This document shows positions 8,565-19,464 of a stretch of DNA of 64,000 bases, one piece after another (within the stretch, counting starts at the first letter, position 1; each line of letters opens with the position of its first letter). Under the pieces are notes generated by a model. That model did not search any database, was not told the origin of the DNA, and saw only the letters and a program-made list of their open reading frames with translations. Source of the stretch: Arthrobacter agilis (lineage in GTDB: Bacteria; Actinomycetota; Actinomycetes; Actinomycetales; Micrococcaceae); NCBI RefSeq assembly GCF_030816075.1, contig NZ_JAUSXO010000001.1:1178001-1242000 (forward strand). The letters run 5' to 3'. The position numbers and the translations under genes were made by a program.

Positions 8565-9707
8565 TCACCTGCGCGTCGACACCGTGACCGTGAAGCGGGG
8601 GGAGCGGTCGAGCTGCCGTGTGGGGCCGATGACCCGTTCCAGGACGGGCCGGTAGCGGAGGTGGCTGTTCCAGACGGTCCAGAGCTCACCTCCCGGGGCC
8701 AGCACGCGGGCGCAGGCGCCGAACAGCCGGTGCGCTATGCCGGCATGGACGGTGCTGCCGATGTGGAACGGCGGATTGAGCACGATCACGCCCGCCGACG
8801 CGTCGGGCACCGAGGACAGGGCGTCGTCCCGGGTCACCCTGACGCGGTCCGCGACGCCGTTGGCCGCCGCCGTCGCGAGGGTGGACGCCGCCGCCGACGC
8901 CGACTGGTCCGTGGCGTGGATCCTCAGCCGGGGATCGGCCAGGGCGAGGAAGGCGGAGATGGCGCCGTTCCCGCAGCCCAGGTCGACGATCTCCGCCGGC
9001 CCGCCCGTGCCCGCGGGAGCGCCGGCGAGCCCCCGGAGGTGGGGGAGCAGCAGCGCAGTCCCCGGATCGAGGGCGGCGCCCCCGAAGGTCGCCCCGTAGG
9101 CGCGCAGCTCGAGCGGTGCGGCGAGTCCGACGTCGTACCGGGCGCTCCGCGGGAAGGCGGACCCGTCGACGGGACGCGGGCCCGACGCGACGAGGACGCG
9201 GGACTTCTGGCGTGCGAGCCCCGCGGAGACGTCCGCGAAGGACCGGCCGAGCACCGCGTTCATCGACAATGACATGTGCTTGACCCGACCTGCGGCGAGG
9301 ACCTGGACATCGGGGTTCGCGTACCGTGCGATGGACCAGGCGATCTCGTCCAGTTCGTCGAGGGAGCGCGGCAGCCGCAGCAGGACCGTGGAGACGCCGT
9401 CGAGCAGCTCGGCGTCGAGCCGGCAGGACCGGTACGCCCCCTCCAGGGCCTGGGCGGCGGCGTTCAGGGCGAGGGCCCGCTCGTGCACCACGCCGTCCTG
9501 GAAGGCACGGACGGCGGCGCCGGACAGGTGCGCGGCGCCGAGCGTGAGGGCCCCGTAGGCGTCGTTGATGGTCGCGATACCGCCCCCGGCCTGGAGCCGC
9601 TCCGAGGCGGTGTCGAGGAGCAGCCGGTCGGCGGCGTCGACGGCCACCAGCTCCGGTGCCTCGACATCGGGATGGCGGCGCAGGAGGTCGAGACTGAACG
9701 GGCTCAC
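8565..9707 (-). CDS. RsmC/RlmG-like SAM-dependent methyltransferase
   Basis: 380 residues. The C-terminal half is a class I methyltransferase: SAM motif I VDLGCGNGA, then NPPFHIG, the NPPF motif of N2-guanine and N6-adenine RNA/DNA methylases. The N-terminal half is a diverged methyltransferase-like domain, as in E. coli RsmC (G1207 of 16S rRNA) and RlmG (G1835 of 23S rRNA). A TAGGAT -10 box (9720-9715) lies exactly 7 nt before GTG 9707, so the leaderless GTG is preferred over an ATG at 9716 that overlaps the box. The target nucleotide is unknown. Confidence 0.85.
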   Translation of the reverse strand: MSPFSLDLLRRHPDVEAPELVAVDAADRLLLDTASERLQAGGGIATINDAYGALTLGAAHLSGAAVRAFQDGVVHERALALNAAAQALEGAYRSCRLDAELLDGVSTVLLRLPRSLDELDEIAWSIARYANPDVQVLAAGRVKHMSLSMNAVLGRSFADVSAGLARQKSRVLVASGPRPVDGSAFPRSARYDVGLAAPLELRAYGATFGGAALDPGTALLLPHLRGLAGAPAGTGGPAEIVDLGCGNGAISAFLALADPRLRIHATDQSASAAASTLATAAANGVADRVRVTRDDALSSVPDASAGVIVLNPPFHIGSTVHAGIAHRLFGACARVLAPGGELWTVWNSHLRYRPVLERVIGPTRQLDRSPRFTVTVSTRR

Positions 9708-9739
9708 CCTGCCCATCCTAGGTGCCGCACCGGCCGCGA

Positions 9740-10291
9740 TCAGGCAGCGCCCGGACCGGGCTCCGTGCTGTCCGTGCCCGGGCGCTCCGAGTCCTCACGG
9801 CCCGTGGAGTCCGTGGAGTCCGCGGAGTCCGCGGAGCCTGTGGCCTCGCTGCCCGCGGAACCGGTGCCGTCCGACCCGTCCGCCCCGGCAGCGCCCGGCA
9901 TGGCTCCGGGCTCCGTCCGGTCCGAGCCCTCGGCCCTCGTGCCCAGGATCCAGTCCAGGGCCGATGCGGCCGCGCCGTCCGGCGAAGCGGCGGGTGGGGC
10001 TTCCTCCGCCGGCCGACCGTCCTGCTCGTCCGCCACGAGATCCGTGCTGTACGGTGCGCGGGGCGGGGCGGGGAGGCGGTCGATCAGTTCGTTGGCCGCA
10101 TGGGCGAGGAGGTCGCGTTGCAGCGGAGGGAGCGTGAACGAACCGTGGAGGTACGCTTCGACCTCGTACTCGCCGGCATCCCCGGCCAGCCCGAAGTAGT
10201 GCAGCCACAGCTCACCCGGTTCGATGTGCGCATGACGGATCGCGCGAAGAAGGTGGATGCGCTGGTATTCGTGATCGGGATGGTTCTCCAC
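9740..10291 (-). CDS. Hypothetical protein with acidic Ser/Gly/Asp-rich tail
   Basis: 183 residues, GTG start, 10 nt downstream of the GAF-ANTAR gene and probably cotranscribed. Residues 1-80 look folded (RIHLLRAIRHAHIEPGELWLHYF, EAYLHGSFTLPPLQRDLLAHAANELIDRL) and I do not recognise the family. From about residue 85 it becomes disordered, rich in Ala, Asp, Ser, Gly and Glu, partly encoded by repeated GGAGTCCG units near 9803-9836. No signal peptide or membrane segment is seen. Confidence 0.72.
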   Translation of the reverse strand: MENHPDHEYQRIHLLRAIRHAHIEPGELWLHYFGLAGDAGEYEVEAYLHGSFTLPPLQRDLLAHAANELIDRLPAPPRAPYSTDLVADEQDGRPAEEAPPAASPDGAAASALDWILGTRAEGSDRTEPGAMPGAAGADGSDGTGSAGSEATGSADSADSTDSTGREDSERPGTDSTEPGPGAA

Positions 10292-10301
10292 CTGCTGCGC
10301 C

Positions 10302-11012
10302 TCAGCGGCTACCGGCGGCGCCGTCGATCACGGAGACGGCGACGGCCCGCAGGTCCGCGCCCGTGGTCGACGCCTGGGACAGCATCCGCCGCATCGCTGC
10401 GTCCGCGTCGAGCCCAAGCCGCTCCATGAGGACGCCGCGGGCCGTGGAGACCAGGTCGCGGGTCCCGAGGGCGTCCCGCAGTGCCTTGCTCGCGGCTTCC
10501 GTCGTGCCGTCGGACTGGACATTGCCGAGCAGGGTCGCCGCCGGGGACGCGAGGAGCACGAGCAGCTTGCGGTCCTGCGGGGAGAAGGCCGACGGGATCG
10601 GCGAGTAGACCTTGAGCGCACCGATGCTCCTGCCGTCGTGCATCAGCACGGTGCTGAGGGTCGAGCGCAACGGGAGGTGGCTGACGGCGTCCCGCCAGAG
10701 CGGCCATCGATCGTCCGTCCGGACGTCGTCGATCTGCACGGTGGACTCGGCGGCCCAGGCGGTGAGGCACGGGCCCTGGCCCAGCTCGTACTGCAGCGCA
10801 TCGGCTTCGGCGACGACGTCGTCCGTGTACCCGGTACTGCGCTTCCGGCCCTGGTCGTCCATGAGGGAGACACCCGCTCCGAGCGATCCCGGGACGGACT
10901 TCTTGATGGCCTCCGCCAGATCCTCCACCGCGCGCCCAGCGGTCGACTCCGTCAGCAGGAGGCCCTTGAGCCGCGCGAAGACGAACGTCAGGTCTTCCAT
11001 CGGTGAAGTCAC
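10302..11012 (-). CDS. GAF and ANTAR domain transcription antitermination regulator
   Basis: 236 residues from GTG 11012; ATG 11000 is an alternative. The N-terminal GAF domain (about 20-165) contains the LGQGPCLTAW and DDRWPLWRDA signature of actinobacterial GAF-ANTAR proteins. The C-terminal ANTAR domain (about 175-230: ALGTRDLVSTARGVLMERLGLDADAAMRRML) binds paired hexaloop RNA hairpins to prevent termination in this family. GAF domains of this type may sense small ligands. No obvious hexaloop target was found next to it. First gene of a two-gene unit. Confidence 0.9.
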   Translation of the reverse strand: MTSPMEDLTFVFARLKGLLLTESTAGRAVEDLAEAIKKSVPGSLGAGVSLMDDQGRKRSTGYTDDVVAEADALQYELGQGPCLTAWAAESTVQIDDVRTDDRWPLWRDAVSHLPLRSTLSTVLMHDGRSIGALKVYSPIPSAFSPQDRKLLVLLASPAATLLGNVQSDGTTEAASKALRDALGTRDLVSTARGVLMERLGLDADAAMRRMLSQASTTGADLRAVAVSVIDGAAGSR

Positions 11013-11256
11013 ATTTCCAGCCTTGGCAGCAGAGCGGTCGGGTCCGAACCAATTTATCAGGATCAGGGCCCACGCGGCGTTGCGCTCCGAGGGCCTGTCG
11101 TACCGCGCCCCGGAGCCCGCCGGGAGGGCGGCCCCGGTGCACCCGCGGCCGTCCGCGGCCACTTCCCCGACCGCCGAGGACCTGCTTGCCCAGCGGCGAC
11201 CGCCGTGCCTAGGGTGGAATTACTAAGCACACTTCCCAACGGCCCTAGGAGTTGAC

Positions 11257-11592
11257 ATGACCGGATCAGGCCACGACGCGCTGCCGCTGCCCGACTACGA
11301 CCACATCCCGCTCGGTACGCTGCCCACGCGCATCACGGGTCTCGACGAGAGCGGCCTGCAGGCGCTCATCGACTATGAGGAGGCCCACGGCGACCGCCTG
11401 CCCGTCAAGCTCGTCCTGCAGCACCGGCTCGAGGCCGTCCAGGGTGGGGCCGAGCTGTCCGAGGGCGCGGCCACGTCCATGCCAGAGGTCGGCAGCACGG
11501 CGGGCGGCTCGCCCGTGAGCCCCGCGACGTCGGGCCCGCCGATCAACCCGCCGTCCCACGGCGACCCCACCAACCCCGCCATGCCGCGCTAG
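11257..11592 (+). CDS. Small conserved-type actinobacterial protein, function unknown
   Basis: 111 residues with AGGAG 6 nt before the ATG and TAGGGT (11209-11214) farther up. The N-terminal 65 residues carry LPLPDYDHIPLGTLPTRI, then a YEEAHGDRLPV helix and a VLQHRLEA segment. This pattern occurs in small actinobacterial proteins that I recall as DUF8129-like (not verified). The rest is a Pro/Ser/Gly-rich disordered tail. It is convergent with recQ and shares a hairpin with its end. No function can be assigned. Confidence 0.75.
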   Translation: MTGSGHDALPLPDYDHIPLGTLPTRITGLDESGLQALIDYEEAHGDRLPVKLVLQHRLEAVQGGAELSEGAATSMPEVGSTAGGSPVSPATSGPPINPPSHGDPTNPAMPR

Positions 11593-11653
11593 TCCGCGCG
11601 TGCGGTCCGCGCGCTGATCCAGGCGTGCACTCCGCGCGTCCCCGCAAGGCCTC

Positions 11654-11686
11654 CCGTGCCGTCCGCTCATCCGGCGGACGGCACGG
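11654..11686 (+). terminator. Hairpin between convergent small ORF and recQ
   Basis: 13-bp perfect stem (11654-11666 with 11674-11686), 7-nt loop. The right arm contains the last codons of recQ. It could terminate transcription from either side. No clear T-run. Confidence 0.65.
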
Positions 11687-13334
11687 CTGTGAGCAGCTCC
11701 TTCTCCTCGACGAGCTCCGTCGAGAGCGTCTTGTACCCCACGGTGTCGAACAGCACCGTGATGATGCCTTCCTCGTACCCCATAACGGTCCCGCGTCCCC
11801 AGTCGGGGTGCTCCACCGCCGTGTCCACGCCGAAGGGCTGGTCCACCTCCGACGGCGCCTGCGCGGACGGCCCCGGGGAGCCTCCGGTAGACTCCTGCCG
11901 GGCGCAGGCATCGCAGTTGCCGCAGGGCTCGGGCAACTCCTCCCCGAAGTACGAGAGCAGGAACTGACGCCGGCAGCCCTTCGTCTCCGCATAGCGGCGG
12001 GCCATCTCGACCCGTGACCGGTCGATCCGCTCACGGTTCTCCGCCTGCTCCACCGCGGCCTGCACGGCCTCCGCGGCCGGCATCCGGCCGGCCCGGTATC
12101 CCTTCACGCCGTCGTCGACGGCACCCGCCGCCTCCAGCAGGTTGAGGAGCCCCGCCAGCTTCCGCGGCGAGAGACCGGACAGCTCCTTCAGCTTCTTCGC
12201 CTTGACGGGCTTGCCCTGCGACGCCAGGAGGGCGAACAGATCCCTCAGCTGCGTGCGGTTGACGGATTTCGCGGCGAAGAACCGCCGCAGGGACAGATCC
12301 TCCGGACGGTAGTGCAGGACGGCCTTGGCCGGCAGCCCGTCACGGCCTCCCCGGCCGATCTCCTGGTAGTAGCTGTCGAGTGAATCCGAGATGTCCGCGT
12401 GGAGGACGAAGCGCACGTCGGGCTTGTCGATGCCCATGCCGAACGCGGCGGTGGCGACGACCACGTCGATCGAACCGTCGAGGAACCCCTCGTGCACCGC
12501 CTGGCGCTCCTTCTTGACCCGGCCGGCATGGTAGACGTCGGCACGGGCACCCCGCTCCTGCAGCTCCGCCGCCAGCGTGTTGGCGGACTTCTTCGTGGCG
12601 ACGTAGACCAGGCCCGGCCCCTCGAGTGCGAGGACCTGGTCGCGGACCGCACGCTCCTTGTCGCCGGCCTCCACGTGATGGACGACGTCGAGGGACAGGT
12701 TGGGGCGATCGAAGCCCTCCACGATCACCACGGGCTCCTCGAGATGGAGCCTCTCGACGATCTCCGTCTGGACGGGGTGGGACGCCGTCGCGGTGAGGGC
12801 GACCACCGGCACCCGGAGGTCCCGGAGGAAATGGCCGAGCTGCAGGTAGTCGGGCCGGAAATCATGGCCCCACGACGCGACGCAGTGCGCCTCGTCGACG
12901 ACCACCAGCGAGACGTCGAGCGATCGCAGGCGGGCGGCGACGTCGTCGCGGGCGATCTGCTCCGGTGCGAGGAAGAGGAACTTGGCACGCGTCGACTCGT
13001 CGCTGCTGGCGGCCGCCTCCCACGCGGCGTCGACTTCGCTCTTCTTCATCGCGGAGTTGATCACGTGCGCGCGAGTGGGGCCGGCGTTCTCGTTGATCGA
13101 CTCCGCCTGGTCGTGCTGCAGCGCGATCAGCGGCGAGATGACGACGGCGACACCGGGCAGCGCCAGGGCGGGCACCTGGTAGATCGCGGACTTCCCGGAC
13201 CCGGTCGGCATCACGCAGAGGATGCTCCGGCCCTCCAGCACCGCTTCCATGGCGCGCTCCTGGCCCGGGCGCAGATCCTCCCAGCCGAACGTGTCGGCGG
13301 CCGTCGATTGCAGGTCGTGCAGGGTGATCGTCAC
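11667..13334 (-). CDS. recQ: RecQ-family ATP-dependent DNA helicase
   Basis: 555 residues. A 3'-5' helicase of replication-fork repair and recombination. Motif 0/I is [13 protein letters not shown] followed by [11 protein letters not shown], motif II is DEAH ([15 protein letters not shown] with the RecQ aromatic loop), motif VI is [10 protein letters not shown]. The Zn-binding region keeps four Cys ([19 protein letters not shown]). A divergent tail after residue 480 replaces a canonical HRDC domain. GTG 13334 is chosen for an AGGAG 4 nt upstream rather than an earlier GTG at 13361 that lies 2 nt after a TACGCT box. Divergent from coaE. Confidence 0.93.
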   Translation of the reverse strand: MTITLHDLQSTAADTFGWEDLRPGQERAMEAVLEGRSILCVMPTGSGKSAIYQVPALALPGVAVVISPLIALQHDQAESINENAGPTRAHVINSAMKKSEVDAAWEAAASSDESTRAKFLFLAPEQIARDDVAARLRSLDVSLVVVDEAHCVASWGHDFRPDYLQLGHFLRDLRVPVVALTATASHPVQTEIVERLHLEEPVVIVEGFDRPNLSLDVVHHVEAGDKERAVRDQVLALEGPGLVYVATKKSANTLAAELQERGARADVYHAGRVKKERQAVHEGFLDGSIDVVVATAAFGMGIDKPDVRFVLHADISDSLDSYYQEIGRGGRDGLPAKAVLHYRPEDLSLRRFFAAKSVNRTQLRDLFALLASQGKPVKAKKLKELSGLSPRKLAGLLNLLEAAGAVDDGVKGYRAGRMPAAEAVQAAVEQAENRERIDRSRVEMARRYAETKGCRRQFLLSYFGEELPEPCGNCDACARQESTGGSPGPSAQAPSEVDQPFGVDTAVEHPDWGRGTVMGYEEGIITVLFDTVGYKTLSTELVEEKELLTAVPSAG

Positions 13335-13419
13335 GGTGCTCCTCGGAAATAGCAAGTGCACTTAGCGTATTCATGCGCACCGACAGTTGCCCCCCGGGCA
13401 CCGCGGACCCGATGCCGGG

Positions 13420-13457
13420 TTGACAGCGGACGGGGGAGCCCGGGCTAGGGTTGGACC
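13420..13457 (+). promoter_or_regulatory. coaE promoter, leaderless type
   Basis: A consensus TTGACA (13420-13425) and TAGGGT (13446-13451), spaced 20 bp, with ATG 6 nt after the -10. Confidence 0.6.
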
Positions 13458-14486
13458 ATGCTGCGTGTAGGACTCACAGGAGGCATCGCCGCGGGGAAGT
13501 CGGTGGTGTCCGGCCGCCTCGCCGAGCGGGGTGCCGTCATCGTCGACGCCGATCTCCTGGCGCGGGAGGCCGTCGCCCCCGGGTCGCCCGGACTCGACGA
13601 GATCGTGTCCACCTTCGGCCCGTCCGTCGTAGGGCCGGACGATGCCCTCGACCGTCCCGCGCTCGGCGCCCTGGTCTTCGCCGACGCCACGGCACGGGAA
13701 CGCCTGAACGCGATCGTGCATCCGCGGGTGCGGTCCCTCGCCGCCGCACTCGTCGACGGGGCGGCGGAGGACGCCGTCGTCGTCGAGGACATCCCGCTGC
13801 TCGTGGAGACCGGACAGGCGGGACGCTTCCACCTCGTCGTCGTCGTCGACGCACCGGATGCCCTGCGCATCGACCGGATGGTCCGCCGGCGCGGCATGGA
13901 CCCCGACGACGCCGGCCGGCGGATCGCGGCGCAGGCCTCGCGTACCGAGCGGCTTCGCGCGGCGGACGCCGTCCTGCCCAACGACCGCGACCTCGACGAT
14001 CTCCTGGCCGCGACGGACGCGCTGTGGGACGGAAGGATCCTCCCGTTCCGGGACAACCTCGCGGCCGGCAGACCGGCCCCGGAACAGATCGGCCCGGCCG
14101 CCGCGGGGCTCGCCGGGACGAGCGGACTGGCCGGACGCATCCGCGCGAAGCTCGCCTCCGTCCTCCCGCCCGGTGCGACGGTGGAGCCGGAGGGCGAGGC
14201 AGAGGGTGCGTCGGGTGCGTCGGGTGCGTCGGGTGCGTCGGGTGCGTCGGGTGCGTCGGGTGGGGACGACGGGGACGACGGGCGTGCGGCCGCGCGGGTA
14301 CTGGTCGCCCCGGGCGCCGACCCGGGGGCAGTCTCCGCGGCCGTCACGGCGGCGGGCTTTCCGCGGGATCCGGGTGCGGAGCTCCGCCGGGGCCGCTCCG
14401 CAGGAGGTCCGTGGGCCGTGCACCGTCCGGCCGATCCGGCGGTCGATGCCACGGTGACCGTGGCCTTCCTCCCGCCGTCCGCGTAG
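13458..14486 (+). CDS. coaE: Dephospho-CoA kinase with diverged C-terminal extension
   Basis: 342 residues against about 200 for the minimal enzyme. It phosphorylates dephospho-CoA, the last step of CoA synthesis. P-loop GLTGGIAAGKS (6-16), substrate-site DAD (31-33) and lid RRRGMD (about 144-149) are intact. From about residue 200 an extra region follows (AGRIRAKLASVL; six Gly-Ala-Ser repeats; acidic Gly/Asp stretch; then AVTAAGFPRDP and PWAVHRPADP). Many actinobacterial CoaE proteins carry a GrpB/UPF0157 domain there; this tail looks like an eroded version. Leaderless start. Confidence 0.92.
   Translation: MLRVGLTGGIAAGKSVVSGRLAERGAVIVDADLLAREAVAPGSPGLDEIVSTFGPSVVGPDDALDRPALGALVFADATARERLNAIVHPRVRSLAAALVDGAAEDAVVVEDIPLLVETGQAGRFHLVVVVDAPDALRIDRMVRRRGMDPDDAGRRIAAQASRTERLRAADAVLPNDRDLDDLLAATDALWDGRILPFRDNLAAGRPAPEQIGPAAAGLAGTSGLAGRIRAKLASVLPPGATVEPEGEAEGASGASGASGASGASGASGGDDGDDGRAAARVLVAPGADPGAVSAAVTAAGFPRDPGAELRRGRSAGGPWAVHRPADPAVDATVTVAFLPPSA
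14205..14258 (+). repeat. Six tandem 9-bp repeats inside coaE
   Basis: Six identical copies of GGTGCGTCG, each encoding Gly-Ala-Ser, followed by two copies of GGGGACGAC. The identity suggests recent slippage and possible length variation between strains without frameshift. Confidence 0.95.
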
Positions 14487-14566
14487 GACGGGCCAGGGCC
14501 GGGCGGAGGGTTCCGCCGCCAGCAGATCCGGGCGGAACTGTCACCGGCAGCGACTACCGTTAAGGC

Positions 14567-16642
<2,076 letters not shown>

Positions 16643-16788
16643 GCCGCCGGCACCGCGTCCGACGGCCGCATGGACGGGGCGGGCCGGCCAGCCGGTGGTG
16701 TCGGGGGAGGCGGCGTCAAGGGAGCGGGAGATGACATTTCCGGTGACCGGTGTTGGCCCGCCCCGGGCATGCACGGGTAGCATTGACC

Positions 16789-16900
16789 CGACGTAGGGGA
16801 GTATCCCAAGCGCTACGGACGTCAGCACGCAGGGCACAATTGCCCCGCCGGACGTAGCGGCGAGACGGCATAAGGCCGCGGCGGAGAGACTTACGGCGAT
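16789..16900 (+). ncRNA. yybP-ykoY (manganese) riboswitch before terC
   Basis: Starts about 6 nt after a TAGCAT -10 box (16778-16783). It shows the family core GGGGAGTA (16796-16803). P1 pairs CGTAGG (16792-16797) with CTTACG (16890-16895); the next stem pairs CGCTACG (16811-16817) with CGTAGCG (16853-16859) and encloses a GGGCA/TGCCC hairpin (16832-16845). The 3' core reads GAGAGAC next to P1. Riboswitches of this family sense Mn2+ and often precede TerC-type genes, matching the gene downstream. Class recognised by eye. Confidence 0.8.
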
Positions 16901-16926
16901 CGACTCCACCCTCCGAAAGGCGCTCC

Positions 16927-18006
16927 ATGCCCGCATTGCCCCTGGCGTTCGAGATCGGCACGTTCGTCGTGCTCGGGATCATCCTGCTGTTCGACCTGCT
17001 CCTCGTCGTCAAGCGCCCCCACGAGCCGTCCATGAAGGAAGCGGGCCTGTGGGTCGCTTTCTACGTGGGCCTCGCCCTCGTGTTCGCGGCCCTGATGTTC
17101 GTCTTCACCGGGCCGGAGTACGGCAGCCAGTTCATCGCCGGCTGGATCACCGAGTACAGCCTGAGCATCGACAACCTGTTCGTCTTCATCATCATCATGG
17201 CGCGGTTCTCGGTCCCCAGGAAGTACCAGCAGGAGGTGCTCATGGTGGGCATCATCATCGCGCTGATCCTGCGCGGCATCTTCATCGCCCTCGGTGCCGC
17301 CGTCATCGAGAACTTCAGCTGGATCTTCTACATCTTCGGCGCCTTCCTCCTCTACACCGCCTGGAAGCAGGCCACCGACTCCGGCGAGGACGAGGAGCAC
17401 GCGGGGGACAACAAGCTCATCGCGAAGCTCCGGTCCGTCCTGCCGATGTCCGAGTCCTACGACGGCAACAAGGTGCGTACCGTCGTCGACGGCAAGAAGC
17501 TCTTCACCCCCATGCTCATCGTCTTCGTGACGATCGGCCTCACGGACCTCCTCTTCGCCGTCGACTCCATCCCGGCGATCTTCGGCCTGACGCAGAGCGC
17601 GTTCATCGTCTTCACGGCGAACATCTTCGCCCTCATGGGCCTGCGCCAGCTCTACTTCCTCCTCGGCGGCCTGATGACGCGCCTGATCTACCTGAAGCAC
17701 GCACTGTCGGTGATCCTCGCCTTCATCGGGGTGAAGCTCATCCTCCACGCCATGCACGTCAACGAGCTGCCCTTCCTCAACGGCGGCCAGCACATCGAGT
17801 GGGCCCCGGAGATCCCCACCTTCGTGTCCCTCGCGGTGATCGTCGCGACGATCGTCATCGCGGTCATCGCCAGCCTGATCCGTTCGCGGGTCGACGAGAA
17901 GGCCGCGGTCGGTTCTGACGGCGCGGCCGGGACGACGTCCTCGGCCGTCGACGACGGACTCGACGACGCAGCGGACGAGGCCGACGCGAAGGAGCCCCGC
18001 CGGTAG
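16927..18006 (+). CDS. TerC/Alx-family membrane protein, probable Mn2+ exporter
   Basis: 359 residues with about nine hydrophobic helices. The TerC signature is present: conserved acidic residues in EYSLSIDNLFVFIII (about 75-90) and TDLLFAVDSIPAIFGLT (about 208-224). TerC-family proteins have been linked to Mn2+ efflux and metallation of exported proteins. The C-terminal 40 residues are cytoplasmic, Ala/Asp-rich. A GAAAGG Shine-Dalgarno precedes the ATG. The yybP-ykoY leader implies that high Mn2+ raises expression (inference). Stand-alone transcript ended by a strong hairpin. Confidence 0.92.
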   Translation: MPALPLAFEIGTFVVLGIILLFDLLLVVKRPHEPSMKEAGLWVAFYVGLALVFAALMFVFTGPEYGSQFIAGWITEYSLSIDNLFVFIIIMARFSVPRKYQQEVLMVGIIIALILRGIFIALGAAVIENFSWIFYIFGAFLLYTAWKQATDSGEDEEHAGDNKLIAKLRSVLPMSESYDGNKVRTVVDGKKLFTPMLIVFVTIGLTDLLFAVDSIPAIFGLTQSAFIVFTANIFALMGLRQLYFLLGGLMTRLIYLKHALSVILAFIGVKLILHAMHVNELPFLNGGQHIEWAPEIPTFVSLAVIVATIVIAVIASLIRSRVDEKAAVGSDGAAGTTSSAVDDGLDDAADEADAKEPRR

Positions 18007-18028
18007 GCCACGGCCCGGCACTGGTAGG

Positions 18029-18066
18029 ACGAGGGACCCCGCACCGGCCGGTGCGGGGTCCCTCGT
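18029..18066 (+). terminator. Terminator after terC
   Basis: A perfect 38-nt inverted repeat with 19-bp arms and no spacer, 22 nt after the terC stop. It may also serve the convergent peptidase gene. Confidence 0.9.
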
Positions 18067-18102
18067 CGTTCGAGCAGGGGTGCCCTTCGGGCACGGTGCC
18101 GG

Positions 18103-19464
18103 CTAGGCGCGCGTCATGCCGAGCAGGCGTTCGAAGATCGCCTCGCCGTCGTCGGCGATGCCGTCGTGGTGGAACTCGTCGGTCTCCCACACCTCGAGCC
18201 TCCGCACGGCGGCGGCCGTCGCGCGGGAGAGTTCCCGGTCGACGTAGATGTCGTGCCGGTAGACCGCTGCGGCGGCGGGAACGGTGTTCGTCGCCAGGAC
18301 ATCGACGTCGTAGAGGGGACCCCAGTCCGCCTTCGCGGCGAGGACGTCCGCCACGGCCCGGAGCGGGCGGAGCGCCGGGTCCTCCTCGAAATACCACGGG
18401 TACACCATCTCGCCGGTGAAGAGGATCTCTGCGGCGTCGTCGCGGAACTGCGGATACTCGTCGAGGACGCGACGCGCCGCCCAGTCGGACGCGAAGCCCT
18501 GGCAGTAGATGGATTCGTGCATCAGCGCGTAGAGCGGCTGGGTCGCCCGGCTGACGATGCCCTGCACCTGTTCGAGGAACGTCGCGGACAGGCGGGGACC
18601 GTCCGGCGTGGTGGTGAACGCGTCCTCCAGGAGGTAGTGGAGGCCGTGCACCCTCGTGTTCCCGCCGAGGAACGAGCCGACCATCTGGAAGCGCCGAACC
18701 GTGAGCCGCTCCCCGCTGGGGAGGGTCTCCTCCACCGCCTCGAGGTGGCGGGCGATGCGGGTCACGAGGTCGCGGTCCTCCGGGTACCAGGCGAAGTACT
18801 CCCGGTTGCGGTCCTCGACCCGGGCGAACGTGGCCCGGTACACCTCGTCCGGCCGGCCGGCCAGGGGAGCGAGGCCGCCCGTGAGGAGCGCGCGCTCGAC
18901 GCCCTGCGGCGCGTTCGACAGGTAGGTGAGGGTGCAGAAGCCGCCGTAGCTCTGCCCGAAGACCGTCCACGGCCCGCTGCCGAGGCGGTGGCGGATCAGT
19001 TCGGCGTCCGCCACGATCGAGTCCGCCCGGAAGTGGGTGAGATACTCGGCCTGCGCCTCGGGGGTCGGAAACGCGGCGAGCGTCGCGGCGTCGGCGGGCG
19101 TGGAGAGTCCGGTGCCCCGCTGGTCCAGCATGAGGATCCGGAACTCCCTCGCGGCGGCCTTCATCCAGCCCGAGAGCTGCGTGGTGCGGACGCCGCGGCC
19201 GCCGGGGCCGCCCTGCAGGAACAGGAGCCAGGGCAGCCGTGCGACGTCCTCGTCGCTGTGCTCGAGCGACGAGTACTCGCGGGCGAAGACGTCGATGAGG
19301 GGGGACGCCGGGTCGTCGTGGTCGAGCGGTACGCGGAAGGAGTGGCCGGTGGCGCGCAGTCCCCGCATGACGGCGGTGCTGCCGGTGACGTGGTTGCCGG
19401 TGACCTGGTTGCCGGTGACCTGGCTGCCGGTGGCCGCGGACGCCGGTGCGGACGAGGCCGTCAC
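18103..19464 (-). CDS. Alpha/beta hydrolase, prolyl aminopeptidase-like (S33)
   Basis: 453 residues, cytosolic. It shows the S33 pattern: oxyanion loop LFLQGGPGGRG (about 75-85), DQRGTGLS, the nucleophile elbow GQSYGG (Ser), and C-terminal DEFHHDGI likely holding the catalytic His. Proline iminopeptidases release N-terminal Pro from peptides; activity here is inferred. GTG 19464 overlaps the stop of the upstream GNAT gene as GTGA, so the two are translationally coupled. The first 30 residues are Ala/Ser/Thr-rich and include near-identical VTGN repeats. Confidence 0.88.
   Translation of the reverse strand: MTASSAPASAATGSQVTGNQVTGNHVTGSTAVMRGLRATGHSFRVPLDHDDPASPLIDVFAREYSSLEHSDEDVARLPWLLFLQGGPGGRGVRTTQLSGWMKAAAREFRILMLDQRGTGLSTPADAATLAAFPTPEAQAEYLTHFRADSIVADAELIRHRLGSGPWTVFGQSYGGFCTLTYLSNAPQGVERALLTGGLAPLAGRPDEVYRATFARVEDRNREYFAWYPEDRDLVTRIARHLEAVEETLPSGERLTVRRFQMVGSFLGGNTRVHGLHYLLEDAFTTTPDGPRLSATFLEQVQGIVSRATQPLYALMHESIYCQGFASDWAARRVLDEYPQFRDDAAEILFTGEMVYPWYFEEDPALRPLRAVADVLAAKADWGPLYDVDVLATNTVPAAAAVYRHDIYVDRELSRATAAAVRRLEVWETDEFHHDGIADDGEAIFERLLGMTRA
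19378..19437 (-). repeat. 15-bp tandem repeats in peptidase 5' end
   Basis: Four units of 15 bp, the middle two identical, encoding Val-Thr-Gly-Asn-Gln/His on the minus strand. In-frame, just before the folded domain. Confidence 0.9.
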
